Source: an uncultured Moraxella sp. (GTDB lineage: Bacteria > Pseudomonadota > Gammaproteobacteria > Pseudomonadales > Moraxellaceae). Taken from it: a DNA stretch of 31,253 nt. The notes beneath the pieces were generated by a model. The model was given only the letters and a program-made list of their open reading frames with translations, was not told the DNA's origin and did no database searches. The stretch is from contig CALTTE010000010.1 of NCBI GenBank assembly GCA_943908405.1, forward strand, positions 1 to 31,253, read 5' to 3'. Position 1 is the stretch's first letter. Each line of letters starts with the position of its first letter. The position numbers and the translations under genes were made by a program. Below are positions 22,940 through 31,199 of the stretch, piece after piece.

Positions 22940-24202
22940 ATGATTACTTTTGAGCAATTAGAGCAACTATTACCCAGCCTTGCTTTTGATGATGACAAAG
23001 CCGGTGGGGCATTGACCATTTTTAAGGACGGCGTGTGTGTTGTGGATGCCGCTTTTGGGCAAGCCAACGCAGCGATGGCTTGGACCCCGCGTACGTTGTC
23101 ATTGAATTTCTCTATTGGTAAGGGGGTGTTGGCAACGTTAATCGCTGTGTTGGTGAGTGATGGCGTTTTGGCTTATGACAGACCAATTAGCGACTATTGG
23201 GCAGAATTTGGCACTAATGGCAAACAAAAAATTACGCTAATAGACGTGTTAAGCCACCGTGCAGGGCTGTATCACATTGCCAGTGTCGTAAGGAGTAATG
23301 ATGAGCTTGGCGATTGGCAAGCAATGCTTCAAGCGGTTGCGTCAATGGCGGTAGCCACACCAAAAGACCAAGATAAACATCATTATGCCAGTGCTTACAG
23401 TGCCTTGGTGTCAGGGTGGATTTTGGGTGGGGTGATTGAGCGTGCCACAGGCGAAACTTTGCAGGCGGTGCTGGAACAAAAACTTGCCATACCGCTTGAG
23501 CTGGTGGGTGAGTTGTATTTTGGCTTGCCTAGTGCCTTGCACGATAATCTTGCTTTGCCATCGTCGTTGTTTTTTGATAGAACCAAGCGAGTAAAACCTG
23601 TGTTAAAGCAAGACAGCGATGCCACCAAAGCGTTATTTAAAGCGTTGCCCATTGCTGATTTGTGGCAACAAAAGCTTGCAGCCATCCATCAAACGGGCGA
23701 ATTGACTACCCAGCGTATTGGTCAGCTGTATTTTGACAGCAGTATGCTTAATTTGACCAATTACAAAAATGCTTTGCTTGCTGACAATAAAACCCCAGTC
23801 AATTATTACCACCCAATGCTACTGTCATCGCCAATCCCTGCTGCCAATGGCATCTCAACAAGCCACGCTTTGGCAACATTGTATGCAATGCACGCCAATG
23901 ACGGCGTTTGGGGCGATAAGGTGCTGATTAAACCTGCCACTTTAAAGGCGATGCGTCAAATTTATAGCGATGGGGCAGATGCGGTAATGCCTGCCAATAT
24001 GCACTGGCGGGCAGGTTTTCATCGCTTGTTTAGTGTACAGTCGGCAAATAATGCCTATGGGCATATGGGTTATAATGGTTCGGTGGCATTTTGCGATCCT
24101 GATAGACGCTTGGCAGTGGCATTTATTCACAATTTTGAGACGACAATGCTTAACGACATTCGCCAATTTGTGGTGAGCGAAATGGCGTTGTTGGCTAAAT
24201 AG
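22940..24202 (+). CDS. Serine hydrolase of the class C beta-lactamase/EstB esterase fold
   Basis: A 420-residue protein of the beta-lactamase-related family (Pfam Beta-lactamase type). The SxxK motif is Ser58-Ile-Gly-Lys61 in FSIGKGVLA. YSALVSGWILGGVIERATG carries the conserved tyrosine of the second motif, and HMGYNGSVAFCDPDRRLAVAFIHN near the C-terminus takes the place of the KTG box, as in EstB-like carboxylesterases. SHRAGL is also typical. There is no signal peptide, so it is probably a cytoplasmic esterase and not a resistance enzyme. The substrate is unknown. AGGAA is 12 bases before the ATG, a wide spacing. It follows tsaD by 42 bases and may share its transcript. Confidence 0.83.
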   Translation: MITFEQLEQLLPSLAFDDDKAGGALTIFKDGVCVVDAAFGQANAAMAWTPRTLSLNFSIGKGVLATLIAVLVSDGVLAYDRPISDYWAEFGTNGKQKITLIDVLSHRAGLYHIASVVRSNDELGDWQAMLQAVASMAVATPKDQDKHHYASAYSALVSGWILGGVIERATGETLQAVLEQKLAIPLELVGELYFGLPSALHDNLALPSSLFFDRTKRVKPVLKQDSDATKALFKALPIADLWQQKLAAIHQTGELTTQRIGQLYFDSSMLNLTNYKNALLADNKTPVNYYHPMLLSSPIPAANGISTSHALATLYAMHANDGVWGDKVLIKPATLKAMRQIYSDGADAVMPANMHWRAGFHRLFSVQSANNAYGHMGYNGSVAFCDPDRRLAVAFIHNFETTMLNDIRQFVVSEMALLAK

Positions 24203-24226
24203 TCCAAAAAAGTCATTAAAAAAGCT

Positions 24227-24258
24227 AAAACCAGTGGCTAAAAAAACCAGTGGCTAAA
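24227..24258. repeat. 16-bp tandem duplication after the EstB-like gene
   Basis: AAAACCAGTGGCTAAA occurs twice back to back (24227-24242, 24243-24258), starting 24 bases after the stop codon. Confidence 0.93.
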
Positions 24259-24338
24259 AACAGGCGAGCAAAATACGTGGTAGGCTAAAAAACTATTTAT
24301 CGGAAGTTTATCGGTATTTGTTGATTGGGGTGTTGAAC

Positions 24339-24390
24339 CAATTAACAATACCAATCAAAGATACCAATTAACAATATCAATTAAAAACGC
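24339..24390. repeat. Four 13-bp tandem repeats upstream of gap
   Basis: Units CAATTAACAATAC (24339-24351), CAATCAAAGATAC (24352-24364), CAATTAACAATAT (24365-24377) and CAATTAAAAACGC (24378-24390). A 12-base pair AATGTAACGGGT/AATGTAACGAGA follows at about 24476-24499. The whole 402-base gap before the GAPDH gene has no supported gene. Confidence 0.88.
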
Positions 24391-24604
24391 CAATAAAAGC
24401 AACGCCCCAAAAAAACCACAAAACCAATGCAATTGATTTGAAAAATTGGGGGTTTTTGGCTAAAATTGCTTGGGCAATGTAACGGGTAATGTAACGAGAG
24501 CTTTAACATTAAAAGGCGAAAAATCAGTAAAGGCAAGTCAAATGGTATCAATATAATGTACTGTAACAGCAATCTTAGATAATTTTTAGGCTAAAGGAGT
24601 GATG

Positions 24605-25966
24605 ATGACAAAATTTGAAACGCAATTAAATAACCGTAAAGAACGTGAACAAAAAGCGGTAGCGGTTTTGGGGCTGATTAGTCAGTTACAGCAAAGACAG
24701 GTTAATTTGACGTGGTTTGGCAAGACGTTAAGCACCGACATTAACGCCATTTTGGCATTGCACGATAAAAGCGATAGCTCGCTTGACCCAACACAGGAAT
24801 GGCTCAAATCGCTGATTGATGCTGATGTGCGTGTTGCCAATATTGACGTGGGCATTGCCTTGCGTGATCATAAAACTGCCAAAGACCTAAGAGGAGCAGG
24901 CATTGCCACCGCCAAAGATGTGGTGCTGTTTGGATTTGGACGCATTGGACGGATTTTGGCACGTTTGCTGTTGGCACGCCCAGCCAGCGATATGGGTTTG
25001 CAGCTTAAAGCGATTGTGGTGCGACCTGCTGACGCCAATGATTTGGCAAAACGGGCAAGTTTGCTTGAGCGTGATAGCGTTCACGGCTGGTTTGATGGCT
25101 CGGTGATTGTGGACAATGACAATCAAGGGCTAATTGTCAATGGGCGGTTTGTGCAGGTGATTTACGCTGCCGACCCAAGCCAAATTGATTATAATAGTTA
25201 TGGCATTCATAATGCTTTATTGATTGATAATACAGGCAAATTTAAAGACAAAGCAGGGCTTGGCAAGCATTTAGCTGCCACTGGGGTGGATAAGGTGCTA
25301 TTGACTGCCCCTGCCAAAGATGGCATTAAAAATATTGTGTTTGGGGTCAATGACAACACAATCGGCGATGATACCATTGTTTCGGCGGCGAGCTGTACCA
25401 CCAATGCCATTACGCCGATTTTAAAACTGCTGTATGATGAGTACGGCATTGATAATGGGCATATGGAGACTATTCACGCCTTTACCAACGACCAAAATTT
25501 AGTGGACAATCACCACAAAGCCGACCGCCGTGGACGTGCCGCCCCTTTAAATATGGTGATGACCAGCACAGGGGCGGCAACGGCGGTTAGTCTTGCCATT
25601 CCAGAATTAAAAGGCAAATTAACGGGCAATGCCATTCGTATACCCACACCCAATGTGTCGCTGGCGATATTGAATCTTAATTTGGACAGATCAGCCAACA
25701 CCGCCCAAGATTTAAACGCCTTTATCAAAAAACAAGCCGATAGCATACAATGGCAAGATCAGCTGGCGTATTCTGACAGTAGCGAGGCGGTATCAAGCGA
25801 TTTTATTGGTTATAAACAAGTGGCGATTTTTGACGCCAAAGCCACGTTGGTAGAGGGTAAGCGTGCCACGCTATATCTTTGGTATGATAATGAAATGGGT
25901 TATAGTACGCAAGTTTTGCGAGTGGCAGAAGCGATGGCAGGAATTGATTATCAAAGATTGGGCTAA
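24605..25966 (+). CDS. gap: Glyceraldehyde-3-phosphate dehydrogenase, long type
   Basis: A 453-residue GAPDH, about 120 residues longer than the classical enzyme, because of an N-terminal segment of about 100 residues before the NAD-binding GFGRIGR (110-116). This long form is known in Pseudomonas and related bacteria. The catalytic Cys264 is in SAASCTTNAIT and His291 in ETIHAFTNDQ; RRGRAAPLNMVMTSTGAA and WYDNEMGYS are also present. The extension begins LNNRKEREQKAVAVLGLISQL. The ATG 24605 gives GGAG (24596-24599) a 5-base spacing; GTG 24599 and ATG 24602 are less likely. Moraxellaceae generally do not use sugars, so a gluconeogenic role is an inference. A strong terminator follows. Confidence 0.95.
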   Translation: MTKFETQLNNRKEREQKAVAVLGLISQLQQRQVNLTWFGKTLSTDINAILALHDKSDSSLDPTQEWLKSLIDADVRVANIDVGIALRDHKTAKDLRGAGIATAKDVVLFGFGRIGRILARLLLARPASDMGLQLKAIVVRPADANDLAKRASLLERDSVHGWFDGSVIVDNDNQGLIVNGRFVQVIYAADPSQIDYNSYGIHNALLIDNTGKFKDKAGLGKHLAATGVDKVLLTAPAKDGIKNIVFGVNDNTIGDDTIVSAASCTTNAITPILKLLYDEYGIDNGHMETIHAFTNDQNLVDNHHKADRRGRAAPLNMVMTSTGAATAVSLAIPELKGKLTGNAIRIPTPNVSLAILNLNLDRSANTAQDLNAFIKKQADSIQWQDQLAYSDSSEAVSSDFIGYKQVAIFDAKATLVEGKRATLYLWYDNEMGYSTQVLRVAEAMAGIDYQRLG

Positions 25967-26039
25967 TGAGGCTTATTGGGTTGTATAATCCGACCTAAAT
26001 AACAAAAAAAAGTAACTGAGCCGTTGATGGTCAAGTGGC

Positions 26040-26066
26040 AAAAGCGAGTGCGATGCTCGCTTTTGT
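26040..26066 (+). terminator. Rho-independent terminator after gap
   Basis: AAAAGCGAG (26040-26048) pairs perfectly with CTCGCTTTT (26056-26064) around the 7-base loop TGCGATG, ending in a T run and then GTTGTTG. The A and T flanks make it bidirectional in principle. It lies 74 bases after the GAPDH stop. Confidence 0.85.
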
Positions 26067-26410
26067 TGTTGCTGTCTTTTGGGTTGGATTGTGCTAAAAA
26101 TGATTGTTATTAAAATGGCGTTAAGGTAAATGGTATGAGATTAAAATGACAGTTGAGATGATGAAGTTAAGACGGCGATTGAGTTAAAACTGTGTTAAAA
26201 TAGCCGTTGATTGTGCATTATTTTGTGTGCTAAAGATGGGTAAAGCCACAATTTTAACCATAAAGACGCAATATAATGAAGATAAAGATAAGACTAATTT
26301 GTGCTAACCAACGACTGATGGTGATAAAGGCAAGAGCGCGACCAAATAGCGACAACCGTTGTGCCTAAACATATCCAAAGCCCCGCAAACAAGCCATACA
26401 AGGAGAACCT
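26067..26410. other. Intergenic region upstream of obgE
   Basis: After the terminator come about 340 bases with no supported gene. TGTTAAAAT at 26193-26201 could be an extended -10, without a convincing -35. Near 26350 there is a short palindrome ACAACCGTTGT. AGGAGA lies just before the obgE start. The rplU-rpmA genes that precede obgE in many bacteria are not here. Confidence 0.5.
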
Positions 26411-27622
26411 ATGCGATTTATTGATGAAGCGGTAATTGATGTTAAAGCAGGCGATGGTGGCAACGGCATTGTCAGCTTTCGCCGTGAAAAATTTATCCCC
26501 AAGGGTGGGCCTGATGGCGGTGATGGCGGACGTGGGGGCAGTGTGTATGCCATTGCCGATGACAACACCAATACGTTGGTGGATTATCGTTATACACGTA
26601 AATTTGAAGCCAAAAAAGGCGATAATGGCAGTGGTAAAAACTGTTCAGGGCGAGCCGCTGACGATGTTTATTTGACTGTGCCGATTGGGACAACCATTAT
26701 TGATACAGAGCTTGATGTGGTGCTTGGGGATTTGACCGAAAAAGGACAGATGCTGTTGATTGCCAAAGGCGGTGATGGTGGCTTTGGCAATGCCCGCTTT
26801 AAAACATCAACCAACCAAGCCCCAAGAAAGGCAGTATCAGGCTTTGCCGGCGAAAGCAAAACTATCAAGCTTGAATTAAAAGTGGTGGCGGACGTAGGAT
26901 TGGTGGGCTTGCCCAACGCTGGCAAATCTACCTTTATTCGCCAAGTGTCCGCCGCTCGCCCCAAAGTGGCTGATTATCCTTTTACTACGCTTACCCCCAA
27001 TTTGGGCGTGGTAGATGTGGGTACGCATCAATCGTTTGTGATGGCAGACATTCCAGGACTGATTGAAGGGGCATCGCAGGGGGCGGGGCTTGGCATTCGT
27101 TTTTTAAAGCACGTGGCACGTACTCGCAGATTGTTGCACTTGGTGGATGTGTGTCCGATTGACGGCTCAAACCCTGTGGACAATGCCAAAACTATTTTTA
27201 ATGAATTGGCAAATTTTTCAGAATCATTAGCACAGTTACCACAAATTTTGGTGTTAAATAAAATTGACCAATTAGAAGAAAGCGAGCGTAAAGCTCATTG
27301 CGATGCTATTGTGGCGGAGCTTGGTTTTACAGGGCAGGTTTTTTTAACATCTACCTTAACAGGTGAAGGGGTGGACGCGGTTAAGTATTATTTGATGAAT
27401 GAGATTGAGCGTGAAAAAGAACAAGAGGCCGAAGATAGCGACTTTGCCGCCGCCCAAAAATTGCGTTTTGAACGCTTAGAACAAGAGGTTCGCCACAATA
27501 CCGAAATTCAAAAAGAAGCTTATCGGGCAATGCGTAAACGCCAGCGTGAAGGCACAGCAGATGATGATTTTGATGACGGCGATGATGACGGCAATGTTGA
27601 TGTGGTCTATGCCCCTTATTGA
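26411..27622 (+). CDS. obgE: Obg family GTPase (ribosome assembly)
   Basis: A 403-residue GTPase that binds the 50S subunit and links its assembly to ppGpp and growth state. The glycine-rich Obg domain is at residues 1-158 (KAGDGGNGIVSFRREKF, GGPDGGDGGRGG, GGDGGFGNARFK). The G domain follows: P-loop GLPNAGKST (166-174), switch I around DYPFTTLTPN, DIPG (213-216), NKID (283-286) and the G5-like TSTLTGEG. The C-terminus is strongly acidic (DDDFDDGDDDGNVDV), as is common in proteobacterial Obg. AGGAGA sits 5 bases before the ATG. It stands as a single gene here. Confidence 0.98.
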   Translation: MRFIDEAVIDVKAGDGGNGIVSFRREKFIPKGGPDGGDGGRGGSVYAIADDNTNTLVDYRYTRKFEAKKGDNGSGKNCSGRAADDVYLTVPIGTTIIDTELDVVLGDLTEKGQMLLIAKGGDGGFGNARFKTSTNQAPRKAVSGFAGESKTIKLELKVVADVGLVGLPNAGKSTFIRQVSAARPKVADYPFTTLTPNLGVVDVGTHQSFVMADIPGLIEGASQGAGLGIRFLKHVARTRRLLHLVDVCPIDGSNPVDNAKTIFNELANFSESLAQLPQILVLNKIDQLEESERKAHCDAIVAELGFTGQVFLTSTLTGEGVDAVKYYLMNEIEREKEQEAEDSDFAAAQKLRFERLEQEVRHNTEIQKEAYRAMRKRQREGTADDDFDDGDDDGNVDVVYAPY

Positions 27623-28095
27623 TGCTTGTTTTAAATGTTTTGAATTGAATGACTGTTTTTTGATTTGGTGGCGATTAACGGTTTATATTAAAGTTCCTGT
27701 AAAACCTTAATTGCAATTTTTGCAACGTGCTTGATTATAGAGCTTATTAAATTCTAAAAATCAATAAAATCGTAGTTTGGCAGGAAATCTATTAAGTTGT
27801 TTGATTTATTTTGGGTTTTGGTTTATCTTTGGTTTTGGGTGTGGTGCTTAATAATAGGTGTTTAACAACCGTTACCTAATGGCTATGACCATAACCGCTT
27901 ATATTGTTTTTGGCAAAATTATTTTTTAATATAAAATTATTTTTTTTAATAATTATTGCTAATAAATAATTATTGCTAATAATAGCCAATGGCTGATGGC
28001 TTGATAAAATAGTGCTATCGTTTATTTTGTGTTTAATGATTGACCGCTTTTAAAAAGCGTTGGGTTGGCTGTAATCTCAATCATTAAATTAAAAC
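27623..28095. other. Long AT-rich region after obgE
   Basis: About 470 bases without a supported gene. AATAATTATTGCTAAT occurs at 27948-27963 and 27965-27980. A palindrome CGCTTTTAAAAAGCG lies at 28045-28059 but is not followed by a T run. TTGCAA is present as a close inverted pair near 27711-27724. No confident promoter or terminator. Confidence 0.45.
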
Positions 28096-28159
28096 AAATA
28101 CCAAAGCCAATAAATACCAAAGCCAATAAATACCAAAGCCAATAAATACCAAAATCAAA
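28096..28159. repeat. Four 16-bp tandem repeats upstream of hemE
   Basis: AAATACCAAAGCCAAT occurs perfectly at 28096-28111, 28112-28127 and 28128-28143, with a diverged fourth copy at 28144-28159 (AAATACCAAAATCAAA). There are no spacers, so this is a minisatellite and not a CRISPR array. Confidence 0.95.
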
Positions 28160-28162
28160 ATG

Positions 28163-28209
28163 ACAATGTAAACAAACAACAATGTAAATAAACAACAGTG
28201 TAAATCACA
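28163..28209. repeat. Second 16-bp tandem array abutting the hemE ribosome binding site
   Basis: ACAATGTAAACAAACA (28163-28178), ACAATGTAAATAAACA (28179-28194) and ACAGTGTAAATCACA (28195-28209, one base shorter). It directly follows the previous array but uses a different unit of the same length. It ends about 10 bases before the AAAGGA of hemE. Confidence 0.9.
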
Positions 28210-28230
28210 ACAGTTAAAAAAGGAATAACG

Positions 28231-29334
28231 ATGACAAAATTTGCTGCTTTAAAAAATGACCGCTTGCTACGTGCTTTACGCTTTGAGCCTGTGGATACCA
28301 CCCCTGTTTGGATGATGCGTCAAGCAGGACGCTATTTGCCAGAATATAAGGAGGTGCGTGCCCAAGCGGGGGATTTTTTGAGCCTGTGCAAAGACGTGGA
28401 TAAAGCAACTGAGGTTACATTACAGCCCTTGCGTCGCTTTGATTTGGACGCAGCGATTTTGTTTAGTGATATTTTGACCATTCCTGATGCCTTTGGGCTC
28501 GGGCTTTATTTTGAGGCAGGCGAGGGGCCAAAGCTTAAATATACCGTGCGTAGTCAAAGCGAATTTGAACAGTTGCCAACGATTAACAGCCGTCAATCGC
28601 TTGATTATGTGATGCGTGCGGTCAGCAATATTCGCAAAGAATTAAATGGACAAGTGCCACTGTTTGGTTTTAGTGGCAGTCCTTGGACATTGGCAACCTA
28701 TATGGTAGAAGGTGGTAGTTCCAAAGATTTTCGTCATACCAAAGAGATGATGTATGTCCGCCCAGCGTTATTGCACCGTTTGCTTGGTAAAATTAGTGAG
28801 GCGGTGGTGGATTATTTGGACGCTCAAATTGAGGCTGGCGCTCAAGTTGTGCAGATTTTTGACAGCTGGGGCGGGGCGTTGGCTCATCGCCAATTTGTTG
28901 AGTTTAGCCATCATTATAACCGAGATATTGTTGCCCAATTAAAACAAAAACACCCCGATATACCAATCATTGTCTTTACCAAAGGCGGTGGGCAATGGCT
29001 GGACATTCAAGCGGATAGTAATGCCGATGGATTAGGGCTGGATTGGACAACACCGCTTGATAAGGCTCGGCTGACACTCAATGCCGCCCAACGTCAGCTC
29101 ACCATTAATTATAAAAAATTACAACGCCCCAAAGCCATTCAAGGCAACTTAGACCCTGCGGTGCTGTTTGGCGACAAAGCAAGTATTCGCTCGGCGGTTA
29201 AGCTGATGATGAATGATGCTTATGCCAACGACAAAACGGGCTATATTGCTAATTTGGGACACGGCATTAACCAGTGGGTCAATCCTGAACACGCCAAAAT
29301 TTTTATTGATGCCGTGCATAGTTATCGTATTTAG
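28231..29334 (+). CDS. hemE: Uroporphyrinogen decarboxylase
   Basis: A 367-residue cytoplasmic enzyme that removes four carboxyl groups from uroporphyrinogen III to give coproporphyrinogen III in haem synthesis. MMRQAGRYLPEY carries the substrate-binding Arg30 and Arg34, and LFSDILTIPDA carries the central Asp80; these match E. coli HemE with an offset of three. FSGSPWTLATYMVEGG, IFDSWGG and NLGHGINQWVNPEH are also diagnostic. AAAGGA precedes the ATG. Two minisatellites of 16-base units end just upstream. rpoN begins within 16 bases of the stop, so the two are probably co-transcribed and coupled. Confidence 0.98.
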   Translation: MTKFAALKNDRLLRALRFEPVDTTPVWMMRQAGRYLPEYKEVRAQAGDFLSLCKDVDKATEVTLQPLRRFDLDAAILFSDILTIPDAFGLGLYFEAGEGPKLKYTVRSQSEFEQLPTINSRQSLDYVMRAVSNIRKELNGQVPLFGFSGSPWTLATYMVEGGSSKDFRHTKEMMYVRPALLHRLLGKISEAVVDYLDAQIEAGAQVVQIFDSWGGALAHRQFVEFSHHYNRDIVAQLKQKHPDIPIIVFTKGGGQWLDIQADSNADGLGLDWTTPLDKARLTLNAAQRQLTINYKKLQRPKAIQGNLDPAVLFGDKASIRSAVKLMMNDAYANDKTGYIANLGHGINQWVNPEHAKIFIDAVHSYRI

Positions 29335-29349
29335 CGGAGTTTGGTGGGC

Positions 29350-30957
29350 GTGAGTATCTCTTTTGGGCTTGGGGTCAATTTAGGACAATCACAAAAGCTA
29401 ACCCCGCAAATGCAGCAAGCCATTCGGTTGTTGCAACTGTCAAATCTTGAGCTTGCTCAAGAAGTGCAAGCCAAATTAGAAAGCAACCCTTTGCTTGAGC
29501 GTATTGATGATAATGATGACTGGGACAATGACGAGATAAAAAACGATGGCGATACGCCAACTTTGGACGATTGGACGGGCAATCAATCGACATCAACAAG
29601 CGATGATACCGAGCCTTATGAAGACAGCTTGGACAAAATCGCAAGCCAAAGCCTAGATGATGGGGCAATGGATATGCAGTGGCAAGAGGTGTATGGCGAT
29701 GATGTGTTGGACGATGGTTATCAAAGCGATTATGGTAATGGCTATGTGGACGAGACATTAGAGCCACTTGGGGCAACCAGTCTTAGTATTCAAGACCACA
29801 TCCGTTGGCAGATGAATTTTAAGCATTTGTCGGATTTGGACAAACTCATTGCCGAGCAATTGATTGATGCAATGGACGATAAAGGCTTTATTCGTGTGTC
29901 GTTGGCGGATATTACCAATCATTTTGCTACTTTGCTGGCATTTTATGAGCTTGATAGAACTGTTGAACTTGATGAGGTTCAGGCGGTTTTGACAATGATT
30001 CAATCGTGCCACCCCACAGGCGTTGGAGCAAGGGATTTAGGCGAATGTTTATTGATTCAATTACGCCAATTGCCCCAAAATACCCCTTATTTGGACGAAG
30101 CAGTGCAAGTTTTACATCATAGCGAGTATTTGCAAAGCAATCAGATTGCCGAGCTTATCAAAGCCACCAAGCTCAGTACCGATGATATTAAACAAGCCAT
30201 TGCCTTGATTCGCACTTTAAACCCCAATCCTGCCGATGAATTTATATTAAGTCAAGAACTGACCCAAGGTAGCATAGGTGATGAGCCACAAATACCCGAT
30301 ATTTTGGTTATCGCCAAAGATAATAACAATCGTACAATGAAACATGCTGACACAAAAAGCGGTGAGCTGGTTGCCAGCTGGCGTGTGCTACTCAATCCAG
30401 AGATCTTACCCAAATTACAAATCAATCAAGAATACGCAAGTTTAATCAAACGAGGCGATGACAGTGAGGACAACCGTTACCTAAAAACGCATTTGCAAGA
30501 TGCTCGCTTGTTTATTCGTAGCATTGATGAGCGTAATCAAAATTTATTAAAGGTGGCAAGCTGTGTCATTGCCAAACAACAAGCCTTTTTGTTGTCAGGG
30601 GCAGCGGCAATGCGACCATTGACATTAAAAGAAGTTGCTGATGAGGTGGGCTTGCACGAATCTAGCGTGTCTCGGCTAACCACCAATAAACTGATACTCA
30701 CCCCACAAGGCTTATTGGATTTTAAATATTTTTTCTCATCGCAAGTTCAAAGCGATGATGGGGCAGTGTCATCAACAGCGATTGGGGCGATGATTGCCCA
30801 GATGATTGCCAATGAAGACCCCAAAAAACCTTTATCCGACAGTAAAATTACCAATGCTTTGGTTGAACAAGGTATTGATGTTGCACGGCGAACAGTCGCC
30901 AAATACCGTGAAACAATGGGAATTTTGTCATCATCAGAACGTAAAAAAAAGCTATAA
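29350..30957 (+). CDS. rpoN: RNA polymerase sigma-54 factor
   Basis: A sigma-54 of about 535 residues. The N-terminal activator-interacting region is clear (KLTPQMQQAIRLLQLSNLELAQEV). An acidic linker follows, longer than usual (about residues 55-130, rich in Asp), which explains the excess over E. coli RpoN (477). The core-binding domain, the helix-turn-helix VADEVGLHESSVSRLTTNK and the C-terminal RpoN box ARRTVAKYRE, which reads the -24 promoter element, are intact. No ATG fits: candidates are GTG 29350, GTG 29344 and TTG 29341 after GGAG (29336-29339), which begins two bases after the hemE stop. The usual follower genes (hpf, ptsN) are absent; tRNA genes follow. Sigma-54 drives pilin genes in Moraxella, by general knowledge. 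Confidence 0.96.
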   Translation: MSISFGLGVNLGQSQKLTPQMQQAIRLLQLSNLELAQEVQAKLESNPLLERIDDNDDWDNDEIKNDGDTPTLDDWTGNQSTSTSDDTEPYEDSLDKIASQSLDDGAMDMQWQEVYGDDVLDDGYQSDYGNGYVDETLEPLGATSLSIQDHIRWQMNFKHLSDLDKLIAEQLIDAMDDKGFIRVSLADITNHFATLLAFYELDRTVELDEVQAVLTMIQSCHPTGVGARDLGECLLIQLRQLPQNTPYLDEAVQVLHHSEYLQSNQIAELIKATKLSTDDIKQAIALIRTLNPNPADEFILSQELTQGSIGDEPQIPDILVIAKDNNNRTMKHADTKSGELVASWRVLLNPEILPKLQINQEYASLIKRGDDSEDNRYLKTHLQDARLFIRSIDERNQNLLKVASCVIAKQQAFLLSGAAAMRPLTLKEVADEVGLHESSVSRLTTNKLILTPQGLLDFKYFFSSQVQSDDGAVSSTAIGAMIAQMIANEDPKKPLSDSKITNALVEQGIDVARRTVAKYRETMGILSSSERKKKL

Positions 30958-30990
30958 AGCAAAAAATTTGCATAAAAATCAAAAAAACAC

Positions 30991-31020
30991 TTGCATAAAT
31001 TTTAAATTTTGGTATTATAA
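30991..31020 (+). promoter_or_regulatory. Putative promoter of the tRNA cluster
   Basis: TTGCAT (30991-30996) is followed at 16 bases by TATTAT (31013-31018), overlapping TTATAA at 31015-31020. The region after it is GC-richer (GCACCACTAGG) and the tRNA starts at 31038. A second TTGCATAAA lies 22 bases upstream (30968-30976), part of the local repetition. Confidence 0.6.
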
Positions 31021-31037
31021 GCACCACTAGGAATAAA

Positions 31038-31113
<76 letters not shown>

Positions 31114-31199
31114 TTCCTAACTTGCTATAGTATTATTCACTAATCAAGCAAAAACTAATCAAGTAAATAGGCACATTCGTTGCTTTCTTATTTTATTAT

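Noticed and set aside
22940..24202. Antibiotic-resistance beta-lactamase
   Set aside because: The SxxK fold is present, but there is no signal peptide and the KTG box is replaced by an esterase-type HMGYNGS motif, so EstB-like hydrolase is the better reading.
27623..28095. Replication origin suggested by strong AT-richness
   Set aside because: No cluster of DnaA boxes (TTATCCACA-like) was seen, and no dnaA, dnaN or gidA neighbours are present.
28096..28209. Regular repeats resembling a small CRISPR array
   Set aside because: The 16-base units are contiguous with no unique spacers, and no cas genes are present. It is a minisatellite.
29375..29776. Minus-strand open frame of 133 codons rich in His
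   Set aside because: It is antisense to the acidic linker of rpoN; GAT-rich coding sequence gives His-rich antisense frames by composition.
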